NCBI GenBank assembly: GCA_016181465.1
Contig: JACOZG010000001.1
Span: forward strand, 1 to 39,084
Direction of reading: 5' to 3'
DNA: 39,084 bases
Source: Candidatus Vogelbacteria bacterium
GTDB taxonomy: Bacteria > Patescibacteriota > Minisyncoccia > Phycocordibacterales > JACOZG01
In this document: one piece after another, positions 8,391 through 17,423 of the stretch
How the letters are laid out: the number at the start of each line of letters is the position of its first letter
Numbering within the stretch: the first letter of the stretch is position 1
Position numbers and translations under genes: made by a program
Notes under the pieces: model-generated
Database searches by the model: none
Seen by the model: the letters and a program-made list of their open reading frames with translations, nothing else
Told to the model about the DNA's origin: nothing

Positions 8391-9749
8391 TCAGAAACCG
8401 CCGAAGTCGCCTTTTTCAATACTCGTGAAGCAGACCCGTTTGTCGTCGAAATAAAGTTCAATCGAGCCAGTCGGGCCGTTCCGATGCTTTTCAATCATGA
8501 TTTCGGCGATATTTTTTTTGTCCGAGTCCTCATTATACTTATCCTCGCGGTGAATAAACATCACCACATCGGCGTCTTGCTCGATTGAGCCGGAATCCCG
8601 AAGGTCGGCCAGTCGCGGCCGGCCGCCGCGTTGTTCCACTTGCCGATTTAGTTGGGATAAGGCCAAAACCGGAATATCGAGTTCGCGGGCCAGGGCTTTC
8701 AACGAACGGGAGATCTCGGTGACCTGCTGGACTAACGAATCATTCTCTCGTCTTGGCGCCATCAGCTGCAAGTAATCAACAATGACGAGTCCCAGGTCGT
8801 GCTCGCTTTTCAACCGGCGGGCCACCGACTTCATCTTGGTGATATTGTTAGACGCGTCGTCGTCAATGAAAATCGGCGCTTTGGCCAGCACATCGAGCGC
8901 GTCACGGATTCTGGCAAATTCGTCATCCGCCGCCAGCCGGCCGGTGCGCAATTTCCACGAGTCCACATGGCTCTCGGCGGCGATCAGCCGATCCACGAGC
9001 TGTTGCGAGCTCATCTCCAGCGAAAAAATGCACACTGGCACATTCCGTTTGGCCACTTGTCGGGCAATATCCAGAGCCAGAGAGGTTTTACCCATTGACG
9101 GCCGGGCCGCGAGAATCACGAGATCAGAGCGCTGGAGTCCGGAAAGGCGATCATCCAATGTTTTGAAACCGGTGGCGAGACCGCGGATGCCTTCGCCGGA
9201 TTTGTGCAAACGTTCAAATCGTTCCCAGGCATCAACCAGTGTGTCTTTAATAGAAGTAAAAGTTTTTTTGGAAAAATTGACCAGGCCAAAAATCGTTTTC
9301 TCCGCTTTGTCAAAGATTGAGTCAATCTCTTCTTCTTCGCGGTAGCCAAGTTCGGACAAGCGCTCGGCCGAATCAATCAGCCGGCGTAATTGAGCTTTCT
9401 TGCGGACAATCTCGCCGTAATATTTTAAATTGCCGGCTGAAGGCACAACATTGACAAGTTCCACTAGATAGCTGGAGCCGCCGACGGCCTCGAGTTGTTT
9501 GGTTTCGCTTAAAGCCGAGGTTAAGGAGACTAGATCAATCGGTTCATTTTTATCAAAAAGTTTCAGCATCGCGCGGTAGATCCGGCGGTGGCGCTCGGAA
9601 TAAAAGTCGTCTGGCGCGATGACGGTGATCAGTTCGTTCAAGCCGCTCGGTTTGATCATAATCGAACCCAAGAGAGCCTGCTCGGCCGTCAGATCCTGCG
9701 GCGGCATGCGCAAAGTCGGCTTTACAAATGGGGCGTCAGTGGTAACCAT
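8391..9749 (-). CDS. dnaB: Replicative DNA helicase DnaB
   Basis: AEQALLGSIM, AARPSMGKTSLALDIA Walker A, VIVDYLQLM, LADLRDSGSIEQDADVV. Confidence 0.95.
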   Translation of the reverse strand: MVTTDAPFVKPTLRMPPQDLTAEQALLGSIMIKPSGLNELITVIAPDDFYSERHRRIYRAMLKLFDKNEPIDLVSLTSALSETKQLEAVGGSSYLVELVNVVPSAGNLKYYGEIVRKKAQLRRLIDSAERLSELGYREEEEIDSIFDKAEKTIFGLVNFSKKTFTSIKDTLVDAWERFERLHKSGEGIRGLATGFKTLDDRLSGLQRSDLVILAARPSMGKTSLALDIARQVAKRNVPVCIFSLEMSSQQLVDRLIAAESHVDSWKLRTGRLAADDEFARIRDALDVLAKAPIFIDDDASNNITKMKSVARRLKSEHDLGLVIVDYLQLMAPRRENDSLVQQVTEISRSLKALARELDIPVLALSQLNRQVEQRGGRPRLADLRDSGSIEQDADVVMFIHREDKYNEDSDKKNIAEIMIEKHRNGPTGSIELYFDDKRVCFTSIEKGDFGGF

Positions 9750-9811
9750 AAGCCAATTGTAAATTGAAAATTGCTAAATTGGAAATTGCCCCCAGTGGAT
9801 GAGCAGGGGAT

Positions 9812-9838
9812 AAAGAAAGGGCCCGCCGGCGCGGGCCC
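9812..9838 (-). terminator. Rho-independent terminator of the 9864-10274 gene
   Basis: GGGCCCGC-CGGC-GCGGGCCC followed by TTTCTTT on minus strand. Confidence 0.8.
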
Positions 9839-9863
9839 TCGAAGTGAGCGGGGGAGAAACAAA

Positions 9864-10274
9864 TCAGGTAAACAAGACACGATCGCTGACTTTTTTCAGA
9901 AAAGTGTCCGGCAACCTGATTCGCACTTCTTTTAAAGCTTTATAATCATCCTCGCCGCACCCTCGGAATCCACCATTGTGCACCCAGAAATGAGCAAGTA
10001 GTTCCAGGGTGATTTGGTACGTCTCCGGCTCTGTGTCGTTGACCTCGATCGCCTTGATTGAAATGACCTTTACATCGCCGCCGCCCGGACTGCCACTCCT
10101 AAGAAAGGGGCCGGAAGTCAATCCCTTCGGAGTAAAGTCAACCTTCACCCCATCAAAATCATTGCCCTCCAATCTGGGAAGATCCCCAAGACGCAAGTAG
10201 GCCTCGCGGCTGTGGACCAAATCCAGAACTTGCCTTAAGCCCTCGCCCGACACGCCGTCATACTTTACAATCAC
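9864..10274 (-). CDS. Hypothetical protein, stand-alone transcription unit
   Basis: AAGGAGGT SD followed by GTG start (MIVKYDGVSGEGLRQVLDLV...); promoter and terminator present. Confidence 0.65.
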   Translation of the reverse strand: MIVKYDGVSGEGLRQVLDLVHSREAYLRLGDLPRLEGNDFDGVKVDFTPKGLTSGPFLRSGSPGGGDVKVISIKAIEVNDTEPETYQITLELLAHFWVHNGGFRGCGEDDYKALKEVRIRLPDTFLKKVSDRVLFT

Positions 10275-10354
10275 CAGGCACCTCCTTCGTTTTGCCCCGC
10301 CTCTGGTGGGGCTGTTCACCGAACGCGACGCGGGAACATCCCAACGTCAACCGA

Positions 10355-10385
10355 AATCATAATAGCACAAGGGCAAAATTATTGC
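10355..10385 (-). promoter_or_regulatory. Sigma70-like promoter TTGCAA-N17-TATTAT
   Basis: Minus-strand TTGCAATAATTTTGCCCTTGTGCTATTAT upstream of 9864-10274. Confidence 0.6.
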
Positions 10386-10511
10386 AAGTTTTAATTCCAA
10401 ACCAAATTTATATCAAGGTTCAACCTTGATAATTCTGAAAAGTGTAAGGTTAAAAATGCCAAGTGTAAAACACATCAGTGGATTAGGGGTGAATAAAAAG
10501 TCGTTTGTTGG

Positions 10512-11813
10512 TTAGATGGTTTCAAGCAGAGGACCAGTTTCAGTGTCTTTAATCTTATAACCGACTTTTTGTATTTCTTGGCGCAAGGCATCGGCCCGCG
10601 GCCAATCCTGTTTTTGTCTGGCAATTTCTCGCTCGGCCGCCAGTTGTCTGACGGCTTCGGGGATGTCGGTTGGCTTGGCCGCGGCGGCCAAATCAAGTCC
10701 TAGCACCCGGTCAAAATCAAGCAGGGTCGCCAGTTTATCGCGCCGCTTTTCTTTATTATCCTTAGTCATAGCCCAAACCGTAGCCAGGGCCTGCGGCAGA
10801 TTCAAATCATCTTCCAACGCCCGATTGAAAGCGTGCTGGTATTTGGCAATGATTTTTCCGGTCCCACTGGCCCCGGCCCAGTCGCGCGCGAAATTCTGCA
10901 ATCGGGCGTAAGCCTTGGCCGCGGCCGCGAGCGCTTCCCAAGTGAAATTGAGCCAAGTTCGGTAATGAACCGTCAGCAGAAAATAGCGATAGGCAAGTGG
11001 ACTGATTTCTTGGGTCATCAAATCAGCCAGCCGCACAACATTGCCCAAAGACTTGGCCATTTTCTGATCGGCGATATTGACGAAAGCCGAGTGTAGCCAG
11101 TACCGCGCCAGAGGTTTACCGGTCAGGGTTTCGGACTGGGCATTTTCATTCTCATGGTGGGGGAAAATTAAATCGGTGCCGCCGAGATGAAGATCAATTT
11201 GCTCGCCCAGCGCGGCGGCGATCATGGCCGAACACTCAATATGCCAACCCGGCCGGCCGCGGCCGAACGATGCGTCCCAGACCGCCTCGCCGTCATCAGG
11301 TTTGTAAAATTTCCACAGAGCAAAATCGCCTTCCGTATCTGGCGTTTGGAATTGACCATAACCTGGAAAACTGGCGATTTTAAAGTAAATTCCATCTTCA
11401 GTCGCGTAAGCCGCGCCGCGCGCCAGCAGTTTTTCAATCAAGACGATCATCTGACCGATAAATTCTGTCGCCCGCGGCAAGGCCGCCGGCCGGCGGATAT
11501 TTAAGGCCGCGAGATCATCGAGAAAAGCCGTTTCGTAACGGGCGGTGAAATTGAGGAGTGTCTCGCCGGCCGCCCGCGCGCCGGCAATCGTTTTATCGTC
11601 AACATCGGTGATATTGATCACTTGGCGAACCGAAAAACCCGACCGTTCCAGCGTCCGCCGGACAAGATCGCTGGTCACAAAAGTCCGTAAATTGCCGAGG
11701 TGCGGTTCGTCGTAAACCGTCGGCCCGCAGGCATAAAACGAGACGGCGGCTGGCAATAAGGGTTTGAAAACTTCTTTTCGCCGCGTCAGAGTGTTGAAGA
11801 AAGTTAGAGCCAT
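10512..11813 (-). CDS. cysS: Cysteinyl-tRNA synthetase
   Basis: YACGPTVYDEPHLGNLR, GWHIECSAMI, FPHHENE, KMAKSLGN. Confidence 0.95.
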   Translation of the reverse strand: MALTFFNTLTRRKEVFKPLLPAAVSFYACGPTVYDEPHLGNLRTFVTSDLVRRTLERSGFSVRQVINITDVDDKTIAGARAAGETLLNFTARYETAFLDDLAALNIRRPAALPRATEFIGQMIVLIEKLLARGAAYATEDGIYFKIASFPGYGQFQTPDTEGDFALWKFYKPDDGEAVWDASFGRGRPGWHIECSAMIAAALGEQIDLHLGGTDLIFPHHENENAQSETLTGKPLARYWLHSAFVNIADQKMAKSLGNVVRLADLMTQEISPLAYRYFLLTVHYRTWLNFTWEALAAAAKAYARLQNFARDWAGASGTGKIIAKYQHAFNRALEDDLNLPQALATVWAMTKDNKEKRRDKLATLLDFDRVLGLDLAAAAKPTDIPEAVRQLAAEREIARQKQDWPRADALRQEIQKVGYKIKDTETGPLLETI

Positions 11814-12727
11814 CGGCGGGAACGAGCCCAAGCTAACATCACAGCCATGATCAAAATCATGAGGCCGAGCACCGTCAAGTAGTCACGCGCCGGTCCGACG
11901 AACGGCAGATTAGTGTTCATGCCGAAGAACTGCACCACGATCGTGATCGGCAAAAAAATAAACGCCAGCACCGTGAGGAGCTTAATCGTTTCGTTTGTTT
12001 TGATGGACAGCAAGGACTCGTTGGTCTGTCGCAGATCAAGAAAGGTATCGCGATTGTTCTCAAGCATATTCCAGAGTTTCTCGTACTCGCCGGCAATGGC
12101 CGCAAGATAATACTTGAACTGATCGCCAAAGAATTCGCGGCCGGCGGCGAGCAGGGAATCGAGCGTGGGCCGGTGAGTTTTGAGCGCCCAGCGAAAATCA
12201 AGCAGGTTGCGATTGATGGCGGAAAGCGATTGGACCATTGCTTTTTGCTCATCGGCGAAGACTTGTCGCTCGGCCTGTTTCAGCGCGCCGTTGATGTAAT
12301 CTAATCCGACCGCGAGGGAATTATAAAGATGCTTGGTCAGAAAATAAAAAAGGTGGCCGGCGTTAACCTGATCGCGATTACCGGCCAAACGGGAGGCCGT
12401 AAAAGTTTTCAAGAATTCATCCAGCGCCTCAATCGGTTGGTAATGGACGGTCACCAGATAATGCCGGCCGATGATAAAATCAATTTCCTCGGCCTCGTAA
12501 CCCGGAGGAGATTTTTGGCCGTAACAAAGACCGCAGGCGGGAAAATGCAAAATCAGATAGATGAAATCGGTGTACAGATCAACTTTGGAACGAGCAGAGG
12601 GCGCCGTCAATTCAGCCGCCGCCAGCGGATGAATCTGGTAGTCGCCGGCGATTTGTTTGATTTCTTCCTCGGTCGGCCGCTCGAGATCAATCCAGACTAA
12701 ACCGTTATAGTCTTGCTTCCGCATCAT
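11804..12727 (-). CDS. corA: CorA-family divalent cation transporter
   Basis: C-terminal two TM segments with GMN motif (FFGMNTNLPFVGP). Confidence 0.85.
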   Translation of the reverse strand: MMRKQDYNGLVWIDLERPTEEEIKQIAGDYQIHPLAAAELTAPSARSKVDLYTDFIYLILHFPACGLCYGQKSPPGYEAEEIDFIIGRHYLVTVHYQPIEALDEFLKTFTASRLAGNRDQVNAGHLFYFLTKHLYNSLAVGLDYINGALKQAERQVFADEQKAMVQSLSAINRNLLDFRWALKTHRPTLDSLLAAGREFFGDQFKYYLAAIAGEYEKLWNMLENNRDTFLDLRQTNESLLSIKTNETIKLLTVLAFIFLPITIVVQFFGMNTNLPFVGPARDYLTVLGLMILIMAVMLAWARSRRWL

Positions 12728-12754
12728 ATTATTTATTATACTAATGAATAAACT

Positions 12755-13987
12755 TTGATGCAAAAGATTTTTTACCGTTTGGGTTTAGCGCTGGTCATTG
12801 CCGCCGTTCTGGCGGGCACTTTTATCACCGGCGTATTTCTCGGTTATGCCGACCGTCCGGCGGTCAAACAAATCACCGCGCTGGCCAATCAAGAAACCGG
12901 CGAGCCAAAAGCGCTTGACTTCAGTCCGTTTTGGCGGGCCTGGCAGATTATTGATGAGAAGTATGTGGATAACGGTCCGGCTTCAAGCACGGATAACGAA
13001 ACCAAATTGCAAAAACGGGTCTGGGGCGCGATCGCCGGTATGGTCGACGCGCTCGGCGATCCCTACACCGTTTTCCTGCCGCCGGCGGAGAAGAAGAATT
13101 TTGAGGAAAATGTGAACGGCCAGTTCGGCGGCGTGGGGATTGAAATTGATTTACGCAATAAGATTTTAACCGTGGTTTCGGCTCTGCCCGAGACGCCGGC
13201 CCGGGCCGCCGGTATTCGGCCTAAAGATTTAATTATCAAAATTGGCGAGCAGAGCGCCGCCAATATGAGTTTGGAGGAAGCCGTCAGTTTGATCCGCGGC
13301 GAGATCGGCACCATCGTCAAATTGACTGTCGCCAGAGAGGGAGAGAAAGAACCGCTGGAGTTTAACCTGCGCCGCGCCAATATTATGATTCCCACGATCG
13401 AGGCTGAATTAAAAGACGGCGTTTTTATCATCAGACTTTTCAGTTTCAGCGGCCAGGCCTCGGCTGGTTTCCGAAACGGTTTGCGCGAGTTTGTGACCGC
13501 CGGAACGAACAAAATGATTCTTGATTTGCGCGGCAATCCCGGCGGCCTGCTTGAGGCCGCCGTGGATCTAGCTAGTTGGTTTTTGCCGGTCGGAGAACCG
13601 GTGGTGATTGAACGCGGCCGGGTCGGCGAGACCGAAAAGATTCACCGCAGTTACGGCTACGACATTTTCACCGACGAATTGAAATTGGCGATTCTGGTGG
13701 ATGGCGGTAGCGCCTCGGCGGCCGAGATCTTGGCCGGCGCTCTCGCCGAATACGGCCGAGCCGTCCTGGTGGGGGAGAAAACTTTCGGCAAGGGTTCGGT
13801 GCAGGAATTGGTCAATGTGACAGACGACAGCTCGCTTAAAATCACCGTGGCCAAATGGTACACGCCAAAAGGAGTGAGTATCTCGGATAACGGACTGACG
13901 CCGCAAGTGATCGTCGAACGCGGTAAAGACGACACTGAAGAAAACGACACCCAGCTCGCCAAAGCGATTGAAATTCTAAAACAATGA
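12755..13987 (+). CDS. S41 C-terminal processing peptidase with PDZ domain
   Basis: GGVGIEIDLRNKILTVVSALPETPARAAGI PDZ; DLRGNPGGLLEAAV; GGSASAAEILAGAL; GKGSVQ. Confidence 0.93.
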   Translation: MMQKIFYRLGLALVIAAVLAGTFITGVFLGYADRPAVKQITALANQETGEPKALDFSPFWRAWQIIDEKYVDNGPASSTDNETKLQKRVWGAIAGMVDALGDPYTVFLPPAEKKNFEENVNGQFGGVGIEIDLRNKILTVVSALPETPARAAGIRPKDLIIKIGEQSAANMSLEEAVSLIRGEIGTIVKLTVAREGEKEPLEFNLRRANIMIPTIEAELKDGVFIIRLFSFSGQASAGFRNGLREFVTAGTNKMILDLRGNPGGLLEAAVDLASWFLPVGEPVVIERGRVGETEKIHRSYGYDIFTDELKLAILVDGGSASAAEILAGALAEYGRAVLVGEKTFGKGSVQELVNVTDDSSLKITVAKWYTPKGVSISDNGLTPQVIVERGKDDTEENDTQLAKAIEILKQ

Positions 13988-14148
13988 ATATAGAACAAAG
14001 TCAAGATTGACGAAAGTCAGGGGTTGGATATACTGATTTGGTCTTTTCACAAATTGAACACGTGCGCGCCGCAGGACGCAAAATTCCTGTTTCCAATGTA
14101 CTTGTACTCCGTACTTGGTACGACGTACTTGTCCAAGTCCAAAGTCCG

Positions 14149-14192
14149 GGACCCAAGTGATAATTTAATTTATCAGGCGGGTCTCTTTTTTT
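14149..14192 (+). terminator. Intrinsic terminator downstream of the S41 gene
   Basis: GACCC-aag-TGATAA/TTATCA-ggc-GGGTC then TCTTTTTTT. Confidence 0.6.
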
Positions 14193-14224
14193 ATTGAGTT
14201 CGATGTTCGATATCGAAAAAACAA

Positions 14225-14268
14225 AAATCTAACCAACTATTTCCGATCGTGAGAAGATGGTTAGATTT
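14225..14268. repeat. Palindromic repeat copy A (uninterrupted), core CGATCG at 14244-14249
   Basis: AAATCTAACCAACTATTTCCGATCGTGAGAAGATGGTTAGATTT; both halves recur at 21098-21122 and 21769-21793. Confidence 0.9.
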
Positions 14269-14345
14269 TTTTGTTCATATCATTCATATAGAATAATGAT
14301 TTTGTCAAGTAGGCGGGGACGGGGGAATGAGATAAGATTTAAGCC

Positions 14346-14792
14346 ATGAAAATTGTGCTTCTGGATGATGTCGCCAAGGTAGGAAAACGATTTGAAATCA
14401 AGAATGTCGCTTCTGGCTACGCCAGGAATTTTCTTATTCCTAAGGGCTCGGCCGCGCTGGCCAATCCGGCAATCCTCAAACGGGTTGAGTTGATGAAACA
14501 TAAATATGAGGTCGAACTAAACAAGCGCCGGGCCGAAGCCAGCCAAGTCATCAATCAATTAGCTGATTCAATCATTGTCATCGAGGCCAAAGCTAACGAG
14601 CAGGGCCATCTTTTTGAAGGCCTTGATCGCGCCGCCATTGCCGCGGCCGTCAAACGCGAGACTAAACTTGATCTGAACCCGGAGTGGCTCCAGCTGGAGC
14701 GGCCGCTCAAGGCGATCGGCGATTATGATTTGGCCATTGCCCAGGGCGACAGCCAAAGCCGAATCAAGGTTAGAGTACAGACACTTCTTTAG
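14346..14792 (+). CDS. rplI: 50S ribosomal protein L9
   Basis: [36 protein letters not shown]. Confidence 0.95.
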   Translation: MKIVLLDDVAKVGKRFEIKNVASGYARNFLIPKGSAALANPAILKRVELMKHKYEVELNKRRAEASQVINQLADSIIVIEAKANEQGHLFEGLDRAAIAAAVKRETKLDLNPEWLQLERPLKAIGDYDLAIAQGDSQSRIKVRVQTLL

Positions 14793-15042
14793 CTATCCGC
14801 ACCTTGGAATTATAAAGCAGTTTCCGGCGATCACGGAACTGAACGCGGCCGGACTTCAGGGCGAAAATGGTATGGTCAAGTCCGAGGCCGACATTCTGGC
14901 CGGCCAAGTATTGGGTTCCGCGCTGGCGCACGATGATGGACCCGGCCCTAGCCAATTCGCCATGCGCCAATTTAACCCCCAGAAACTTCGGCTGGGAGTC
15001 GCGTAAATTTTTAGCCGTGCCGCCGGCTTTTCGATGAGCCAT
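14770..15042 (-). CDS. rpmA: 50S ribosomal protein L27
   Basis: [24 protein letters not shown]...[26 protein letters not shown]. Confidence 0.95.
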   Translation of the reverse strand: MAHRKAGGTAKNLRDSQPKFLGVKLAHGELARAGSIIVRQRGTQYLAGQNVGLGLDHTIFALKSGRVQFRDRRKLLYNSKVRIAKEVSVL

Positions 15043-15044
15043 AT

Positions 15045-15410
15045 ATGGATAGTATAAAAAATCGTTGGGATAAAATCAAGCCCTGGCTAGGACCAGTCAA
15101 TTTTTTGCTTTTAGCGGTTTTAAGTTTTGGCCTTGGCCGTTTGACAAAAATAGACGAGTCGAGAGAGCCAGTCAGAATCGAATCAGCCGGCCTCGCGGCC
15201 CAAGTCGCCGGGTCAGAACCGCCGGAAATTAAAACCGATAGACAATCGGGACAATTGGTCGGCTCAAAAAACGGGGGCAAGTACCATTACCCCTGGTGCG
15301 CCGGCGCGGCGCGAATTAAAGAAGAAAATAAAATCTGGTTTCAGGACACCGAAGAAGCCAAGCGGGCAGGGTATACCCCGGCCGCCAATTGCCCGGGCCT
15401 CGCCCAATAA
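15045..15410 (+). CDS. Membrane-anchored protein with Ada-like zinc-binding C-terminal domain
   Basis: N-terminal [47 protein letters not shown]. Confidence 0.7.
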   Translation: MDSIKNRWDKIKPWLGPVNFLLLAVLSFGLGRLTKIDESREPVRIESAGLAAQVAGSEPPEIKTDRQSGQLVGSKNGGKYHYPWCAGAARIKEENKIWFQDTEEAKRAGYTPAANCPGLAQ

Positions 15411-15449
15411 ACAATGTCGCACATTATATCTTTGACGACTAAGTTAGGC

Positions 15450-15911
15450 CTAAACGGCCCGACTCCAACATTCTCGGCTCCAGACCCAGGGCGCTCGGCC
15501 GTAAGCGCTCATCAACCAGATAGCATATTCAACATTGCCAGCGGCGGTATAGATATCGAACCCAAGCTCGCGACTCTTCTCCAAATGGTACTGCTCGTTG
15601 ATCTGGAAGACGCCGACATCATGCCGGTTACGTTCGCCGCGCAGAACCTCGCCGGTCTTCTTGTCATATTGCCGGAAACGACTTTCGCAGCGCGCGATCG
15701 CCAAAGCCAATCGCGAGTTAATTCCGTATTCGCGGCTTTTTAATTCAATCAATTCCGGCGCCGTTGGTTCTGGCGCGTTGTCAAACACTAGGATATCGGC
15801 CTCGGTTGGCGCGAGGGCGATAACTTTAATCGTCAATTGGTTATTGTCGTCTCGGGCGGCTATAGTCGGAGCGGAGGTTACAGCCGTCGAAGTCAGTTGA
15901 GCCGCGGCCAA
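15450..15911 (-). CDS. SLT/lysozyme-like lytic transglycosylase domain protein (start uncertain; frame open upstream)
   Basis: SRLALAIARCESRFRQYDKKTGEVLRG...DVGVFQINEQYH. Confidence 0.75.
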   Translation of the reverse strand: MAAAQLTSTAVTSAPTIAARDDNNQLTIKVIALAPTEADILVFDNAPEPTAPELIELKSREYGINSRLALAIARCESRFRQYDKKTGEVLRGERNRHDVGVFQINEQYHLEKSRELGFDIYTAAGNVEYAIWLMSAYGRAPWVWSRECWSRAV

Positions 15912-16012
15912 AAGACCGGCGACGCCGATTCGAGTTAAGGTATAAATGGTAGAAAAAACTAGGCAATTTCTTACCTAGTTTGTCAAATTCACTTAATAAT
16001 TAAGGACCAGCC

Positions 16013-16156
16013 CTATCTTAGCATACTGTCTAACGATTGTCGAATGGTGCCCCACCATTCCCCGACCAGCGCCCGCAGGTCAATTTTATAGTAAGTGAGA
16101 ACTGCGACAATGATGATAACCAGTAAAAGAGTTTTGATGAATCCTCGCTGCGTCAT
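16013..16156 (-). CDS. 47-aa single-TM protein
   Basis: MTQRGFIKTLLLVIIIVAVLTYYKIDLRALVGEWWGTIRQSLDSMLR. Confidence 0.55.
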   Translation of the reverse strand: MTQRGFIKTLLLVIIIVAVLTYYKIDLRALVGEWWGTIRQSLDSMLR

Positions 16157-16157
16157 G

Positions 16158-17423
16158 TTATAAGTATAACATCGGGTCAAGATAAGCCCCAGGGTCGGCC
16201 AAGGGCAGAATGACCTTGGCGCCGGCGCAGGAGCGAAAAGCATATTCATCAATCCGGAGACCCTGCGTGGCGTAAACTGTCAGATGCAGATGAGGGCCAG
16301 TGGAATAGCCGGTCTGACCGCTGTAGCCGATAATTTCCCCGACCGACACCGTCTGGCCCTTGGCGACCTTAATGAGCGATAGATGGGCATACAGAGTGCT
16401 TAGGCCGTTGCCGTGATCAATCAAGACCCATTTGCCGTAGGAAGCGCCGCGGCAAACGAGATCGGTGTCTCCGGTGCCGAGGACGATGCCGGCTTCGGCG
16501 GCCATAACCGGCGTGCCGACGGCGGCCCTCAAATCAATGCCATTGTGCGATCCAGAAACATAAAGCCGCTTGGCGTCGACGGTTTGACCGAAATTCTGGG
16601 TGATGAAAATGTTCGTGAGCGGCCATTTAAGCACGCCTCGACCGGCCACCGGCAATTTGCCGAGATCAATGGTAATCCGCAATTGAGATTCAAGCTGGAA
16701 CAATTCTTGTTCAAAGTCCTCTTTACGCGCCACGGTTTCGGCTAAAAGTTTTTTATAATTCGTTTCTTTATTCTTGGTTTGATTAAGCAAACGGTCTTTC
16801 TCGGTCTGATTATCCTTGGCAATTTGACGCTGATCAGCCAGACGCTCCTTGAGGCCAGCCAGCCGAGCGCGTTCTGTCTCTGTCGCTGTTTTCGTGGCTT
16901 CCAGATCTGTTTTGAGCTCAACCACTGCGTCAATATCTTGTTTGAGTTGGCGATCAAAGGCGGCGAACGCGCTTAACTCGGTCCAAGCATCAGACAAACG
17001 ATCATAGCTAAGCACGAGCTCAAACAGTGATTGGTTCTGAAGTTTCCGCCATTGCCGCAAACTTTCGGCCACGGCCGCGCGGCGACGTTTAAGCGTCAAG
17101 TCTTTATCGCTGATCGCCAGCGTCAATTCCTCAATGGTTAGGTCAGTTTTGCCGATTTGCTGTTCGGTTAACTTAATATCGGACGCCAGTTTCTGACGGG
17201 TCAGTTCAAGCCGCGCGATCTCGTTTTGCAAATTTTTACTCGTTTTGGCGACGGCTCGCAGTTCTTGCTGGTAAGCCTCAATTTGAGTTTCCAGTTTTTT
17301 GATTTCGACATTGTGATCGTTGATTCGACTGCGGATTTCTTCCACGGTCGCGGCCCGAGCGCTCGCCGCGACGAGAACCATGACGCCGACCGCCAACACC
17401 CGTTTAAGCCAAACTTGCCGCAT
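16158..17423 (-). CDS. Coiled-coil M23 peptidase (EnvC/NlpD-like murein hydrolase activator)
   Basis: Signal peptide, long coiled coil, GSHNGIDLRAAVGTPV...GKWVLIDHGNGLSTLYAHL...GYSTGPHLHLTVY. Confidence 0.9.
   Translation of the reverse strand: MRQVWLKRVLAVGVMVLVAASARAATVEEIRSRINDHNVEIKKLETQIEAYQQELRAVAKTSKNLQNEIARLELTRQKLASDIKLTEQQIGKTDLTIEELTLAISDKDLTLKRRRAAVAESLRQWRKLQNQSLFELVLSYDRLSDAWTELSAFAAFDRQLKQDIDAVVELKTDLEATKTATETERARLAGLKERLADQRQIAKDNQTEKDRLLNQTKNKETNYKKLLAETVARKEDFEQELFQLESQLRITIDLGKLPVAGRGVLKWPLTNIFITQNFGQTVDAKRLYVSGSHNGIDLRAAVGTPVMAAEAGIVLGTGDTDLVCRGASYGKWVLIDHGNGLSTLYAHLSLIKVAKGQTVSVGEIIGYSGQTGYSTGPHLHLTVYATQGLRIDEYAFRSCAGAKVILPLADPGAYLDPMLYL

Noticed and set aside
8782-9345. 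187-aa ORF opposite dnaB
   Set aside because: Antisense shadow of the strongly supported dnaB gene; Ser/Arg-rich composition typical of shadow frames
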